Shown here: positions 7,934 through 16,628 of the stretch, in pieces
Layout of the letters: every line of letters begins with the position of its first letter
How positions within the stretch are numbered: position 1 is the first letter of the stretch
Virus record (IMG/VR): IMGVR_UViG_3300025293_000011
Span: 1 to 39,540 of that record
Strand: one strand, 5' to 3'
Source: a virus
DNA: 39,540 bases
Made by a program: the position numbers and the translations under genes
Notes under the pieces: generated by a model
What the model was told of the DNA's origin: nothing
What the model saw: the letters and a program-made list of their open reading frames with translations, nothing else
Database searches by the model: none

Positions 7934-10422
7934 TGCAGATCTCCAAGGGCGTTGGACAATTCGGGGGCGCGATCGGGTGCGGCGGCACCACGATCCCACC
8001 AGGTGCGGGTCCCGTAGGTGCGCTCGCGATTGCGTTCCTGGCGGCGCCAGGCGTCACGCGCTTCGGGATCCAGCATCAGCTGCAGCTGGTCGGCGACCAG
8101 GCGGTCGAACGCGACGCGCGTGGGCCAGAAGCTCGAGGCGACCGGCGTGTTGTAGCGCAGGAAATTCGCGGCATCGCGGCCGAAATAGGTCTCGCGGCCC
8201 TCGATCGCGGCGGTCGTGTTGGCCACGAGCGGGCGGATCACGTCGCCACCGAACCCGGCAACCGGGCCCGCAAGGGTCTGTTCGATCCCGCCGCCAAAGC
8301 GATTTTTCTCGGAGAACAAGAAGTCGCTGAAGATCCCGAGGCCACCCGCCTGGATCTCGGCCGCCAGCCAGAACTTGGCCTCGTCCATGGGTCGGGGATC
8401 CCTGCCCTTCGCCAGCTCCTTCAGCTGCAGCGCCAGGGCGCCCATGACCAGGGTGGAACTGCCCATGACCACCAGGTATTTCGCCTTGCCCAGCGGGGTC
8501 GGGATCGCCTGGAACAGCGCGATCTGCCCCATGGTGAAGCTGAGCGCGTAATTCTTGAAGCCGGCGGTCGATCGCAGAAACTCGCCGCCGAGGAAACCCG
8601 GCCGAGTATCGCCCAAAAATTCTGCCGTGCCGCGCATCCGCTTCGACGGGATGAACAGCTCGACCTGGTCGGCCAGCGCGGACTGCAAGCGCAGCGCCAG
8701 GTCCTCGGCCTCGGGACGGGGCAGCGCGGTCTGGTGCTCGAGCCACCAGAAAGGCGAGATAAAGTCGGCGCCGCCATCGGTCACATATCGGCCGTCTGGC
8801 GCGCGCAGGGCATCCCAGTCCGCCTCGGTAATGCCGTGCCGGCGCAGAAGGTTCTGCAGCATGCCGTCGACATCGCCAAGCGCGAGACCAGCCTGGCTGG
8901 CCAGGTGGCCGGCCGTCTCCATCTGCACCGACAGGCGCATAGTATCTGTCCAGACACCCAGCCCGCTGGCGCGGATGGTGAAGCCAGACAAGCGCGACAG
9001 CGTGTCATTGGCCACCACGTCGTTCGTCAGACGCGCCGAGGTCGACGCGATCGACATCAGCGTCTCGGCCACGAACCCCATGCGCCGGGCATCCTCGCGG
9101 CCGGCGGATGACGCCACCTGCCCCACCACGCGCGACAGCATGTTGCCAGGATGGCCCCGCATGACGGTCGCCGCCGTGGTAATTGTCGCCAGGTCCGAGA
9201 CGGCCGACAGGGTTGCGGATCCCAGCTTGGTCGCCACGTTCAGGTGCCGGATCCCGGAAAAGAACCGCGCCCACCCTTCGCGCTCCGTTTGGTTGACGGC
9301 GCCTGTTGCGTGGGCCAGCAGCGTGCGTGCTCGCTTCACCCGGCTATCGACCCGCTCTTTGAGCTTTCGGTCGCCCGACACTTCTGCGCGGCGCGTCGCC
9401 ACCTGCGTCGCGAACTCCAGCCCGGCGGTCGGATTGGGCCCGAACACCTGCATCAGAGCGATGTCCCGGGCCTGGACGTCCAGTCGGCCCAACATGGACG
9501 AAAGCGGGTCAGACATGCCGAACTCTGCGTTGTAGTCCCACCAGGCATCGCCGTCGCGGAAATGCAGCCGGCGCGGCTCGTCGCGCTTGCGATACATGGC
9601 CGCCCCGCCGAAGGTCATCGCCGGTTCCCGGGTGTCCCATCCGCGCGTGGTGATCCCGCGATACACGTCCTCGAGAAACGTCCGCGCGGCCGCCTTGCTC
9701 GGCGTCTTGCCCTCGGGCGCAAAGGGCCGCCCCGTGGAAAAATCGTCGATCCGGGACCAGTCGAGCTTGTCGAAGATCCGCGACGCCCAGGCGTCGAAAC
9801 CGGCATCCTCGATCGCGCGCGCGTCGTGCGTATGTCGAAGGCCGTAATCGGCGAGCTCGCCGATGTCGCCGCCGAGTGCGTTCATCTTCTGGCGCTGCCA
9901 GCCCTGAACCTTGCGAACAGATGCGGCGTAGGCCTTCGCGATGTCGCTGCCACTGTCTTGGCCGTGGAGCTCGCGCACCACGTTGCGCAGGATCACCGGG
10001 TCACGGGACCGGCCCAGTACGTTCTGGCCGTAGGCGCGCAGGCCGTCCTGCAGATCGGCCCGGATCCGGGCCTGCAGGGCATCCTGCAGGAACCGCAGGC
10101 TCTGCCCCTCGTAAGTCGATCCCGGCACGGTCTCGAACATGTCCAGGAGCGCCGTCGCCACGTCCGGCGTCGTCTCGAGCCGCGCCTTGATCTCGCGCAT
10201 CTTGCCCAGCTGGTTCAGAACCATGTGCCTGCGCGACCGCCGCTGCCGTCTGGTTGCCTCTTTCAGGTCGGCAGCGGCGGCCGCCTCGGCCTGGTGGCGC
10301 GGCAGAAATCGCTCGTAGTGGGCCACCTGGCGTTCGTATTCCGCACGGGCCGCATCCGCGCGGCCCTGGTCGATATCCCCTGCGGCGACCGCGTCTGTCA
10401 GGCATTTGCGCATGTCAGCCAT
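7930..10422 (-). CDS. Internal virion protein (ejection protein, T7 gp16-like role)
   Basis: An 830-aa, largely helical protein. The N-terminal 90 residues are rich in charged helices (RADAARAEYERQV, then a KEATRRQRRSRR stretch). A long middle part follows, and a hydrophobic segment at about residues 665-690 includes VVMGSSTLVMGAL. It lies between the tail fibre and two other internal proteins, as T7-like ejection proteins do. It is inferred to be part of the complex that leaves the capsid and forms a conduit across the cell envelope. ATG 10422 follows AAGGGACCGCCG, and its first 8 bases overlap the stop of the upstream gene. Confidence 0.75.
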   Translation of the reverse strand: MADMRKCLTDAVAAGDIDQGRADAARAEYERQVAHYERFLPRHQAEAAAAADLKEATRRQRRSRRHMVLNQLGKMREIKARLETTPDVATALLDMFETVPGSTYEGQSLRFLQDALQARIRADLQDGLRAYGQNVLGRSRDPVILRNVVRELHGQDSGSDIAKAYAASVRKVQGWQRQKMNALGGDIGELADYGLRHTHDARAIEDAGFDAWASRIFDKLDWSRIDDFSTGRPFAPEGKTPSKAAARTFLEDVYRGITTRGWDTREPAMTFGGAAMYRKRDEPRRLHFRDGDAWWDYNAEFGMSDPLSSMLGRLDVQARDIALMQVFGPNPTAGLEFATQVATRRAEVSGDRKLKERVDSRVKRARTLLAHATGAVNQTEREGWARFFSGIRHLNVATKLGSATLSAVSDLATITTAATVMRGHPGNMLSRVVGQVASSAGREDARRMGFVAETLMSIASTSARLTNDVVANDTLSRLSGFTIRASGLGVWTDTMRLSVQMETAGHLASQAGLALGDVDGMLQNLLRRHGITEADWDALRAPDGRYVTDGGADFISPFWWLEHQTALPRPEAEDLALRLQSALADQVELFIPSKRMRGTAEFLGDTRPGFLGGEFLRSTAGFKNYALSFTMGQIALFQAIPTPLGKAKYLVVMGSSTLVMGALALQLKELAKGRDPRPMDEAKFWLAAEIQAGGLGIFSDFLFSEKNRFGGGIEQTLAGPVAGFGGDVIRPLVANTTAAIEGRETYFGRDAANFLRYNTPVASSFWPTRVAFDRLVADQLQLMLDPEARDAWRRQERNRERTYGTRTWWDRGAAAPDRAPELSNALGDLQ

Positions 10423-13400
10423 CGGCGGTCCCTTCGATCGGGCAGCCGTCGATCGCGCGCTGCAAGGCGTCATCGGCCTCGAGGTCGTCCAGCGCTTCGC
10501 GCACGCTCATGCGCGACCCATCGTCCAGCGTTATCTCGAGGTCGCCGAAATCGTCGGCCAGGTCGAAACCGTCTGTATTGCCTGGCGCGGCATCATCCCC
10601 TATATCTGGGGTGGAGGTATCCCCCATGTCAGATCGAACATTCGTCAATTGGGACGGACGGCCCGCGGTGCTGTTCTCAGTCGCCCGGGGCGAGGCGCTG
10701 GCGCTTCTCGAGCCCGGCGGCAGCTGGGAAGCGGTCGACGCGCTCGACGTATCCCACACCGCATCGGTACTGCCGTCGGAAGCCGCACTGGTCGACAGGT
10801 TCGCGGGTGCGTTCGGATCGTTCGAGGTGCCGAAGAGCTTCGCGATCGACGGGTCCTCGCGGCGCAGCGCCTCGGCATAAAGCGCACGCATCTGCTGCGT
10901 CAGCTCTTCGATTTCATCCGGATCGCTTGAAGACCGCGCGCGCGTGTAGAGCTTGTGGCCCGTCGCCTTTTTCGCCTTCAGCAGTTCGGGCGACCAGATC
11001 TGGATTTCCGCGATCAGGCCGCTCTCGGTCTGCAGCAAGACCTTTCGATCGGCATAGCCCTCGGGGGTCAGGGTCCAACCCTCATCAAGGATCCGACCGC
11101 CGCCTTTCAGACCCTGCACAACCTGGTCGGCCTGTTCGGCCGTGTTGACCAGAAACCCGCCGCGCACAATATCAGTCAGCTCGCGGACGCTGCTGTAGCG
11201 TTTTCGCTCGATCTTGGCCGCGGCGGTGTCCATGTCTTTCAGTGCCGCTGCCGTGAATGTCGCGCCGGCATCGGCGGCGATGCGGTCGCCCAGCTCGTCA
11301 AGCTGCGTCTTCGCGCCTGGAGCCAAAAGATACAGATCATCCAGGCTGTCGGCCGGCTGATCGTCCTTCATCTGCCGCAGCTCGGTCACCGGATCAGTGG
11401 TCTGGCGCGACAAGGGCCGGTTGAATTCCTGCTCGAGGGCGGCATCCGCAGCCGCGGCCTCGTCGCTCATCGCACCGTCGGGGAAGGTGTCGTCGGCCGG
11501 ATCCGCCGCGGCCGCGATCGGTTGCGGGCGCTCGGCCGGCGCCGCGCCGATGGTGTCCAGGTCACCGAAGGCCTCGCTGTCGATCGCCTTCAGCGCGTCC
11601 AGCGGGCCGGGCGTTTCCGAGAACAAGGCGGCATCCGTGGTTCCGATGCGCCTCGCCTCGGCCGCGTAGCGCGTCAGGAGCTCGGCAACCTGGTCGGCCC
11701 GGGCTGCACGCCCTCCCTTGTAGAACCGCCGCGCCAGCGCGGCCGTCAGGGGCGCGACCGCGCCCTCAAAGAGATCTTCATCGGCAAGCATTTCCGCCAG
11801 GATGTCCGCCGGTCGGCCGCCGGCCTTCGCGACAATTCGGGCTTCCGCGATGATCCGCATCGCGTCGGTTACATGGGCGGTGATGTCGAATTCCTGCCGC
11901 AGCCGGCCGTCGCCGACCGCGCCGCGCAACGCAGCCCAGCCGGGCGCCGCCTGCTCGAGCGCTTCCATCAAGCTCAGCAATTCGCCTGCGCCGGTCTCGG
12001 CATAGCGCGACAGGATGTCGGGCGCATCGAAGGCGCGCGCGAAAAGGGCCTGGCGAATGCGACGCTGTCCTTCATCGTTCAGCGCACCGGTCGCATCGAC
12101 CAGCCCGCTGCGCTCGGACTGGGGCAGGCTGTCTAGGGCGCGGCGCACGAAGGGCGCATTCTCCGATGCGGCCAGGGAACGGGCGGGATCGAACAAGGCG
12201 ACCGTATCGGCATCGATCGCGCGGGCATCTGCAGCGGCGCGCTCGGTCGCCGACATGCGCGCCACGGCGGAGCTGTTGGCGGCGCGCACGAACTGCTGCC
12301 GTGCCTCCGGTGACAGCTCCGAGCTCCGGCGGGCAATCAATACGGGCTGATCCACGCCCTCGGGAATGGTGAAGCCGGCGGCCTCGATCTGCTGGCGGTA
12401 GGCATCGGCGCGGTTCGGGTTGCGCTCGAAGGCGCGCTGGATCGCCATGACGCGGCCATTGCCGCTTTCGATCACGTTGTCGGGCCCGACGATGGGCGCG
12501 CCCCGATCGGCCTCGGGCGAGGGCATCAGCCGCGCGGGATCCAGCCTGGCGGCCATTTCGGCTACCTGCTCATCGCTCGATCGACGGCTACGGTCGCGCG
12601 GTTGGAGATCTCCGCTGGCCCGGATCAGGGATCGCGCGTCGACCACCTCGTAATCCACGTCGATCCGCAGATCGTCGCCGGCCGTGACCTGGTCGCGCTG
12701 GGTATAGCCACGCCGATCGCCATACGCGATATAGTCGGCAGACCCGGCGTCGGGCGCGGGCCCATCGGACGGCCTGACCGCCGTATCGCGTGGGCCGCGG
12801 TATCCTTCCCAGGCACCGGTGCCCTGCTCTCTCCAGATCCACCACCCCAGTCGATCCTGCAGCGCCTCGGTCATGATCTCATCGCCGCGCAGGCCCAGGC
12901 CCTTCTTGGCGGCGCGCAGCGTCGTGCCGACGATCTGGTAAGCGCCCATGGGCGTCGCGACACGCCCGATCCGGGACTTCACCCACTGGCCATATCGACC
13001 GCGCGGGGCCGAAAAAGCGATGGCCTCGTCGACGGTCATTTCCGTCAGCTTCACATCGGCGAAGCGTCCGCCGGGTCGGTTCTGGAAACTGAACAGCGCG
13101 TCGTAATCACCACCGCTCTCGCCGGCGAAGATCCCGTTCCGGATCTTCTCGGGGATGACCTGGCCGGGCGGGTAGATCGGATCGATGTCGACCTCGCGCC
13201 CCTCGTTCATGGCCTCTTCGGAAGTATCGACAGCGTCGCCGAACGTGACCTGGTCGGCCTCGGGCGGGCGGCGCGTGCCCGTGGTTGACTGTCGCGTGCG
13301 GCGAATATCGAAATACCGTTGCGCAGCCGCGACGCCCCCGCCCAGGGCACCACCCAGGATCCCGGCCGTGCCCAGGGACAGCGCAACCTCGCCGGCGCCC

Positions 13401-13999
13401 ATGGGCAGATCCAGCTCGTCGGCGACGGCGAACTGGCGCGGCAGCGTCGCCGCCTCGGTCGCCACGCTCACGCCGGCCTCCACGCCGGCGGCCACGCCGA
13501 TCCGCGTGCCGGCCGCGACACCGAAGGGCAGCGATGCCAGCGTGCTTTCATCGGTCACACCGGCCCAGAGATTGCCCAGGATGCCGGCCGCAGCGCTGCC
13601 ATTGTCCAGGATGTCCTGCTGCGCCTCGTATTCAGCCTGGCGCAGGGCGGTCACGCGGTTTTCGAACTCTTCCGGCGTGGTCGGCAGATCGTCGTAGCGG
13701 CCGTCGGCATCGTTCTGGCGCAGGGCCGCGACGCGATCCGTGGCATAGGCGACCTGGGCGTCGACGATCCTGTCGAAGGATCCGAGGGTGAAGCTGGGTC
13801 CGTCGCCATAGGCGGACCCGAGCCGGTCAGAAATCTCGGCGATGGCCTGCTGCCGATCGACATTGCGTCGGTTGAAGCTGTCCATCTCGATCCGCGCGGC
13901 GGCAACGCCTGCGCTGAACGTCTCGCCGAAATCCGAGGGCAGACGGGTGAGCGGATCAAGCTGGCTGGCGGCCTCGGCATTGCGCAGCATGAAGCTCAT
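10415..13999 (-). CDS. Large internal virion protein with muramidase-like, ParB/DdrB-like and RelA/SpoT-like regions
   Basis: A 1194-aa multi-domain protein. Residues about 285-390 look like a lysozyme/transglycosylase: Glu294 in FAGESGG, then TPMGAYQIVGTTL. This would let the ejected protein cut peptidoglycan, as T7 gp16 does. Residues about 448-600 match the DdrB-like ParB superfamily (VVDARSLI, IVGPDNVIESGNGR, QFVRAANSS). Residues about 905-1035 resemble a RelA/SpoT synthetase fold: Asp943 in ELTDIV, Tyr982 in EGYADRK, Glu998 in AEIQIW, then KATGHKLYTR. The extreme C-terminus is acidic and low-complexity. It overlaps its upstream neighbour by ATGA. The assignments rest on motifs; the RelA/SpoT-like part could be a fold relic or an active toxin or modifying domain. 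Confidence 0.8.
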   Translation of the reverse strand: MSFMLRNAEAASQLDPLTRLPSDFGETFSAGVAAARIEMDSFNRRNVDRQQAIAEISDRLGSAYGDGPSFTLGSFDRIVDAQVAYATDRVAALRQNDADGRYDDLPTTPEEFENRVTALRQAEYEAQQDILDNGSAAAGILGNLWAGVTDESTLASLPFGVAAGTRIGVAAGVEAGVSVATEAATLPRQFAVADELDLPMGAGEVALSLGTAGILGGALGGGVAAAQRYFDIRRTRQSTTGTRRPPEADQVTFGDAVDTSEEAMNEGREVDIDPIYPPGQVIPEKIRNGIFAGESGGDYDALFSFQNRPGGRFADVKLTEMTVDEAIAFSAPRGRYGQWVKSRIGRVATPMGAYQIVGTTLRAAKKGLGLRGDEIMTEALQDRLGWWIWREQGTGAWEGYRGPRDTAVRPSDGPAPDAGSADYIAYGDRRGYTQRDQVTAGDDLRIDVDYEVVDARSLIRASGDLQPRDRSRRSSDEQVAEMAARLDPARLMPSPEADRGAPIVGPDNVIESGNGRVMAIQRAFERNPNRADAYRQQIEAAGFTIPEGVDQPVLIARRSSELSPEARQQFVRAANSSAVARMSATERAAADARAIDADTVALFDPARSLAASENAPFVRRALDSLPQSERSGLVDATGALNDEGQRRIRQALFARAFDAPDILSRYAETGAGELLSLMEALEQAAPGWAALRGAVGDGRLRQEFDITAHVTDAMRIIAEARIVAKAGGRPADILAEMLADEDLFEGAVAPLTAALARRFYKGGRAARADQVAELLTRYAAEARRIGTTDAALFSETPGPLDALKAIDSEAFGDLDTIGAAPAERPQPIAAAADPADDTFPDGAMSDEAAAADAALEQEFNRPLSRQTTDPVTELRQMKDDQPADSLDDLYLLAPGAKTQLDELGDRIAADAGATFTAAALKDMDTAAAKIERKRYSSVRELTDIVRGGFLVNTAEQADQVVQGLKGGGRILDEGWTLTPEGYADRKVLLQTESGLIAEIQIWSPELLKAKKATGHKLYTRARSSSDPDEIEELTQQMRALYAEALRREDPSIAKLFGTSNDPNAPANLSTSAASDGSTDAVWDTSSASTASQLPPGSRSASASPRATENSTAGRPSQLTNVRSDMGDTSTPDIGDDAAPGNTDGFDLADDFGDLEITLDDGSRMSVREALDDLEADDALQRAIDGCPIEGTADG

Positions 14000-16089
14000 G
14001 GGCCCACCGCCTGCAGCAGCGCCCGAAGGCTGAAGGTGAACTGTGCGCCGGCATCATTCAGCAAGACCTCGGGCCGCCCACCACTCCGCGGCCGAACGAA
14101 GACGTAGGTATCGTCACCCACCGCCTGCAGCTGCATGCTGGCCATGGTCGCGGCATCGGGCAGCTCCCCCAGGATGTCGGGTCTCTGCCCGTTGCTCGCC
14201 TGCCCCAGCTGCGCCAGAAGGGTTTCCGCATCGAATTGGTTGGTCGCGGTCTGGCGCGGACCCGTGGCCACCTCCATGATTCCCAGCCGATCGAGGGTGT
14301 CGTCGACCCGGTCGGCGGCAACGCCTTGCGGAAGGATCGTCCGCATGCCCCGAACATCCTGCACGCCGCCGCGGGCCGAGCGGCTGTCCGCCTTGCCGAT
14401 GCCGCCCATGACCTCGTGGAAGGCCTGCTGATAGACGTCTTCGTCGAACCCTTCGTCGGGATCGACGCGCCCCATGCGCCGGGCATAGAGCGCATCGGCC
14501 GCGGCGACGGCCGCCTGGCGGTAGGCCTCGCCGCCGGGAATGTCCGTGAACACCGTCTCGATCACGCCGAAAGCCGTCTCGGCGCGATCGGCGATCGGGG
14601 GCAGCTTGATGTTATCGCGCGCCAGTGCCTCTTGCCCGCGCAGGATCTCGGCCGACAAGCCAACCGACCCGCTGGCGCTGGCCAGCATACCCACATGACC
14701 CAGGAGCGGATCGCCCGTGACGCCGACCAGGCTGTCGGGACCGTCCGACGGAAGGGTGCCGGCAAGTGTAGCCGCCAGGACGGCCCGCTCTCGGGGATCC
14801 TCGGTTGCCTGAAGGCGCGACTTCAGCTCGACCCGTTCTTCAGCGGTAAACACCGTGGGCGTGTCGGTATAGCCGGCGTCGGCCAGCTCGTACCCTTCGC
14901 GCACGCGGCGAAGGACGTCCCGGCCGAGCCCCGCCGGCCCAGCGTCGAAATCCAGCGGGGCGTCATCGATCAATCCGCGTGCGGCGGCCGAGGCGATGGG
15001 ATCCTTCGCGAACTCGTCCAGCGTGTCGTCCAGCGTTTCGCGCAGCACCTCGAGCCGTTCGGTCTGCCACGGCCGCGCCAGGGACCGCCCTTCCTCGGCC
15101 TCGATCAATGCGCGCAGCTCGCCGGGCGTTTTCAATTGCAGCTGGCCCTGTTCCTCGCGCAGATCCAGCGCCGCCGCGGTGCGGCCGAACTCCGGGTGCT
15201 GCTGGTAGGCGGGATCGGCCAACTTGCGTTCATCCACGGCCTCACGCCCGGCGGCGGCAATTTCCCGGATGGCGACCAGGTCCTCGCCGATTTCGCGCTG
15301 TCGTGTCTCCGCCGCCTTCTCGGCTTCACGCGCCGCCGCGGCGGCCTGGCGCTCGAGGGCGCCCGTGGCCTGGTTTCGGTAGCGGGCCAACGTATCGCCG
15401 GAAAGCCCGTCGAAGTCGCCGGCGTCGGCCGCGGTGATGAATGCCTGCGGGTCCTCATCGATGAGGCCGATCGCCCGGGCATTGGCGACATCACCGCGCA
15501 GCCCTTGTCGCTGAAGCTCGGCCGTCTCGGCGTCGATCACGCCCGCGGCCAGGTTCTGGGCGATGATGTCCTCGCCTTCCGCGACCAGGGCCGCGCGGGT
15601 CTCGGGATCGGCACTGGTTGCGACCCGCGAGGCCGTGTCGGAATAGCGCAGGAAATTCGCTTGGCGTTCGGACTGGCGCAGCGCCAGCGTGCGCTTGCCC
15701 AGACTGAAGCCCTGCCGGTTGGCGAGCTCCTCGAATGTCAGCTCGAAATCGGCAGCGTTCTTCGGATCGACCGCGCCAGGCGTGCCATCGGGCCCGCCCA
15801 GGTATCGGCCGCGCAGATCTTTGACGCCGGACTGCCAGGCGGCTTCGGCCTGGTCCGGATCGCCCATGGCCTCAACCGACAGGCGCAGATCGTTCATGTC
15901 GGCCGTCAGATCGATCGTGTTGCGCTGGCGGGACCGCTGCAGGCGATCGGTTTCCAGCGCCGTGCCGACCTGCAGCGCCGTGTCGCCCAGGTCTGCAATG
16001 GCGGCGCCGAGCTGCGGGGTCTGCAGTTGCGGCGCGCGGGCGGCGCGACCGGGATCGGTCCCGGCGGTGGGCACGACCATGCGGGTCAT
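13996..16089 (-). CDS. Internal virion protein (T7 gp15-like role)
   Basis: A 697-aa protein made almost wholly of alpha helices, rich in Ala, Arg and Glu, with coiled-coil-like runs such as EREAEKAAETRQRE-type sequence near residues 260-290. There is no membrane segment or signal. It sits between the small gp14-like gene and the large muramidase protein, the same order as T7 genes 14, 15 and 16. On that basis it is inferred to be the middle ejection protein that assembles a tube in the periplasm. It overlaps both neighbours by ATGA. Sequence similarity to T7 gp15 itself cannot be shown by eye. Confidence 0.7.
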   Translation of the reverse strand: MTRMVVPTAGTDPGRAARAPQLQTPQLGAAIADLGDTALQVGTALETDRLQRSRQRNTIDLTADMNDLRLSVEAMGDPDQAEAAWQSGVKDLRGRYLGGPDGTPGAVDPKNAADFELTFEELANRQGFSLGKRTLALRQSERQANFLRYSDTASRVATSADPETRAALVAEGEDIIAQNLAAGVIDAETAELQRQGLRGDVANARAIGLIDEDPQAFITAADAGDFDGLSGDTLARYRNQATGALERQAAAAAREAEKAAETRQREIGEDLVAIREIAAAGREAVDERKLADPAYQQHPEFGRTAAALDLREEQGQLQLKTPGELRALIEAEEGRSLARPWQTERLEVLRETLDDTLDEFAKDPIASAAARGLIDDAPLDFDAGPAGLGRDVLRRVREGYELADAGYTDTPTVFTAEERVELKSRLQATEDPRERAVLAATLAGTLPSDGPDSLVGVTGDPLLGHVGMLASASGSVGLSAEILRGQEALARDNIKLPPIADRAETAFGVIETVFTDIPGGEAYRQAAVAAADALYARRMGRVDPDEGFDEDVYQQAFHEVMGGIGKADSRSARGGVQDVRGMRTILPQGVAADRVDDTLDRLGIMEVATGPRQTATNQFDAETLLAQLGQASNGQRPDILGELPDAATMASMQLQAVGDDTYVFVRPRSGGRPEVLLNDAGAQFTFSLRALLQAVGP

Positions 16090-16628
16090 GCCAGGAGGTC
16101 CGGCCAGACCTCGGGCGCCCCACGCAGAAGCCGACCGGCCCCACTGAACATGCCCTTGATCACGCTCTGCTTGCCCTGGGCGCGGACCAGGCGCGCGCTA
16201 TTGGACAATTCCGTGTCGGTCGCTGCACCACGCTGGCGCACGCTTTGCGAGGCGAACGCAAGCTCCTGCGCTGCCGTCTGGCCAAGATAGATTGCCGTGG
16301 GGCTGCCGACCGACACGCCCCGCGTCGCAAAGCCAGCGCGCTGTTGCGCGGTCTGCGCACGCATTTTCTTCCGGGTGCGATAGTCCTCGACCGCGTTCAA
16401 CCGGGCTTCTTCCTTGCGCTGGGTCTCGATCGCCTGAGCCTGGGCTTCGGCAGTCCTCGACGCCTGAATGCCCTGGACGACTGGGCCGACAACGCTGCCG
16501 AGAAGCCCGATGGTCTGCAAGGCGCCGCCGATGCCGGCCGACGCTGTCGCAGCCCCGGCCGCGGCCCCGGCCGCGGTCGTGGCCCCGCCTGCGCCCGCCA
16601 GGGCGCTCAATGCCGGCAGGATGCACAT
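16086..16628 (-). CDS. Internal virion protein (T7 gp14-like)
   Basis: A 180-aa protein. The first 65 residues are a hydrophobic Ala/Gly-rich stretch able to insert in membranes. Helical residues follow (EAQAQAIETQRKEEARLN, then RAGFATRGVSVGSPTAI). The ATRGV-x-x-GS pattern is typical of the small internal core protein of T7-like podoviruses, which is ejected into the outer membrane at the start of infection. Its start overlaps the stop of the upstream tail gene by one base (TGATG). Confidence 0.75.
   Translation of the reverse strand: MCILPALSALAGAGGATTAAGAAAGAATASAGIGGALQTIGLLGSVVGPVVQGIQASRTAEAQAQAIETQRKEEARLNAVEDYRTRKKMRAQTAQQRAGFATRGVSVGSPTAIYLGQTAAQELAFASQSVRQRGAATDTELSNSARLVRAQGKQSVIKGMFSGAGRLLRGAPEVWPDLLA

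Noticed and set aside
4229-8017. Very long open frame on the plus strand opposite the tail spike
   Set aside because: High GC content keeps antisense frames open. The product is low-complexity, Arg/Gly/Asp-rich and domain-free, while the minus-strand frame gives clear tail-spike motifs. The same holds for 9151-11148, 14236-16290 and 25929-27296.
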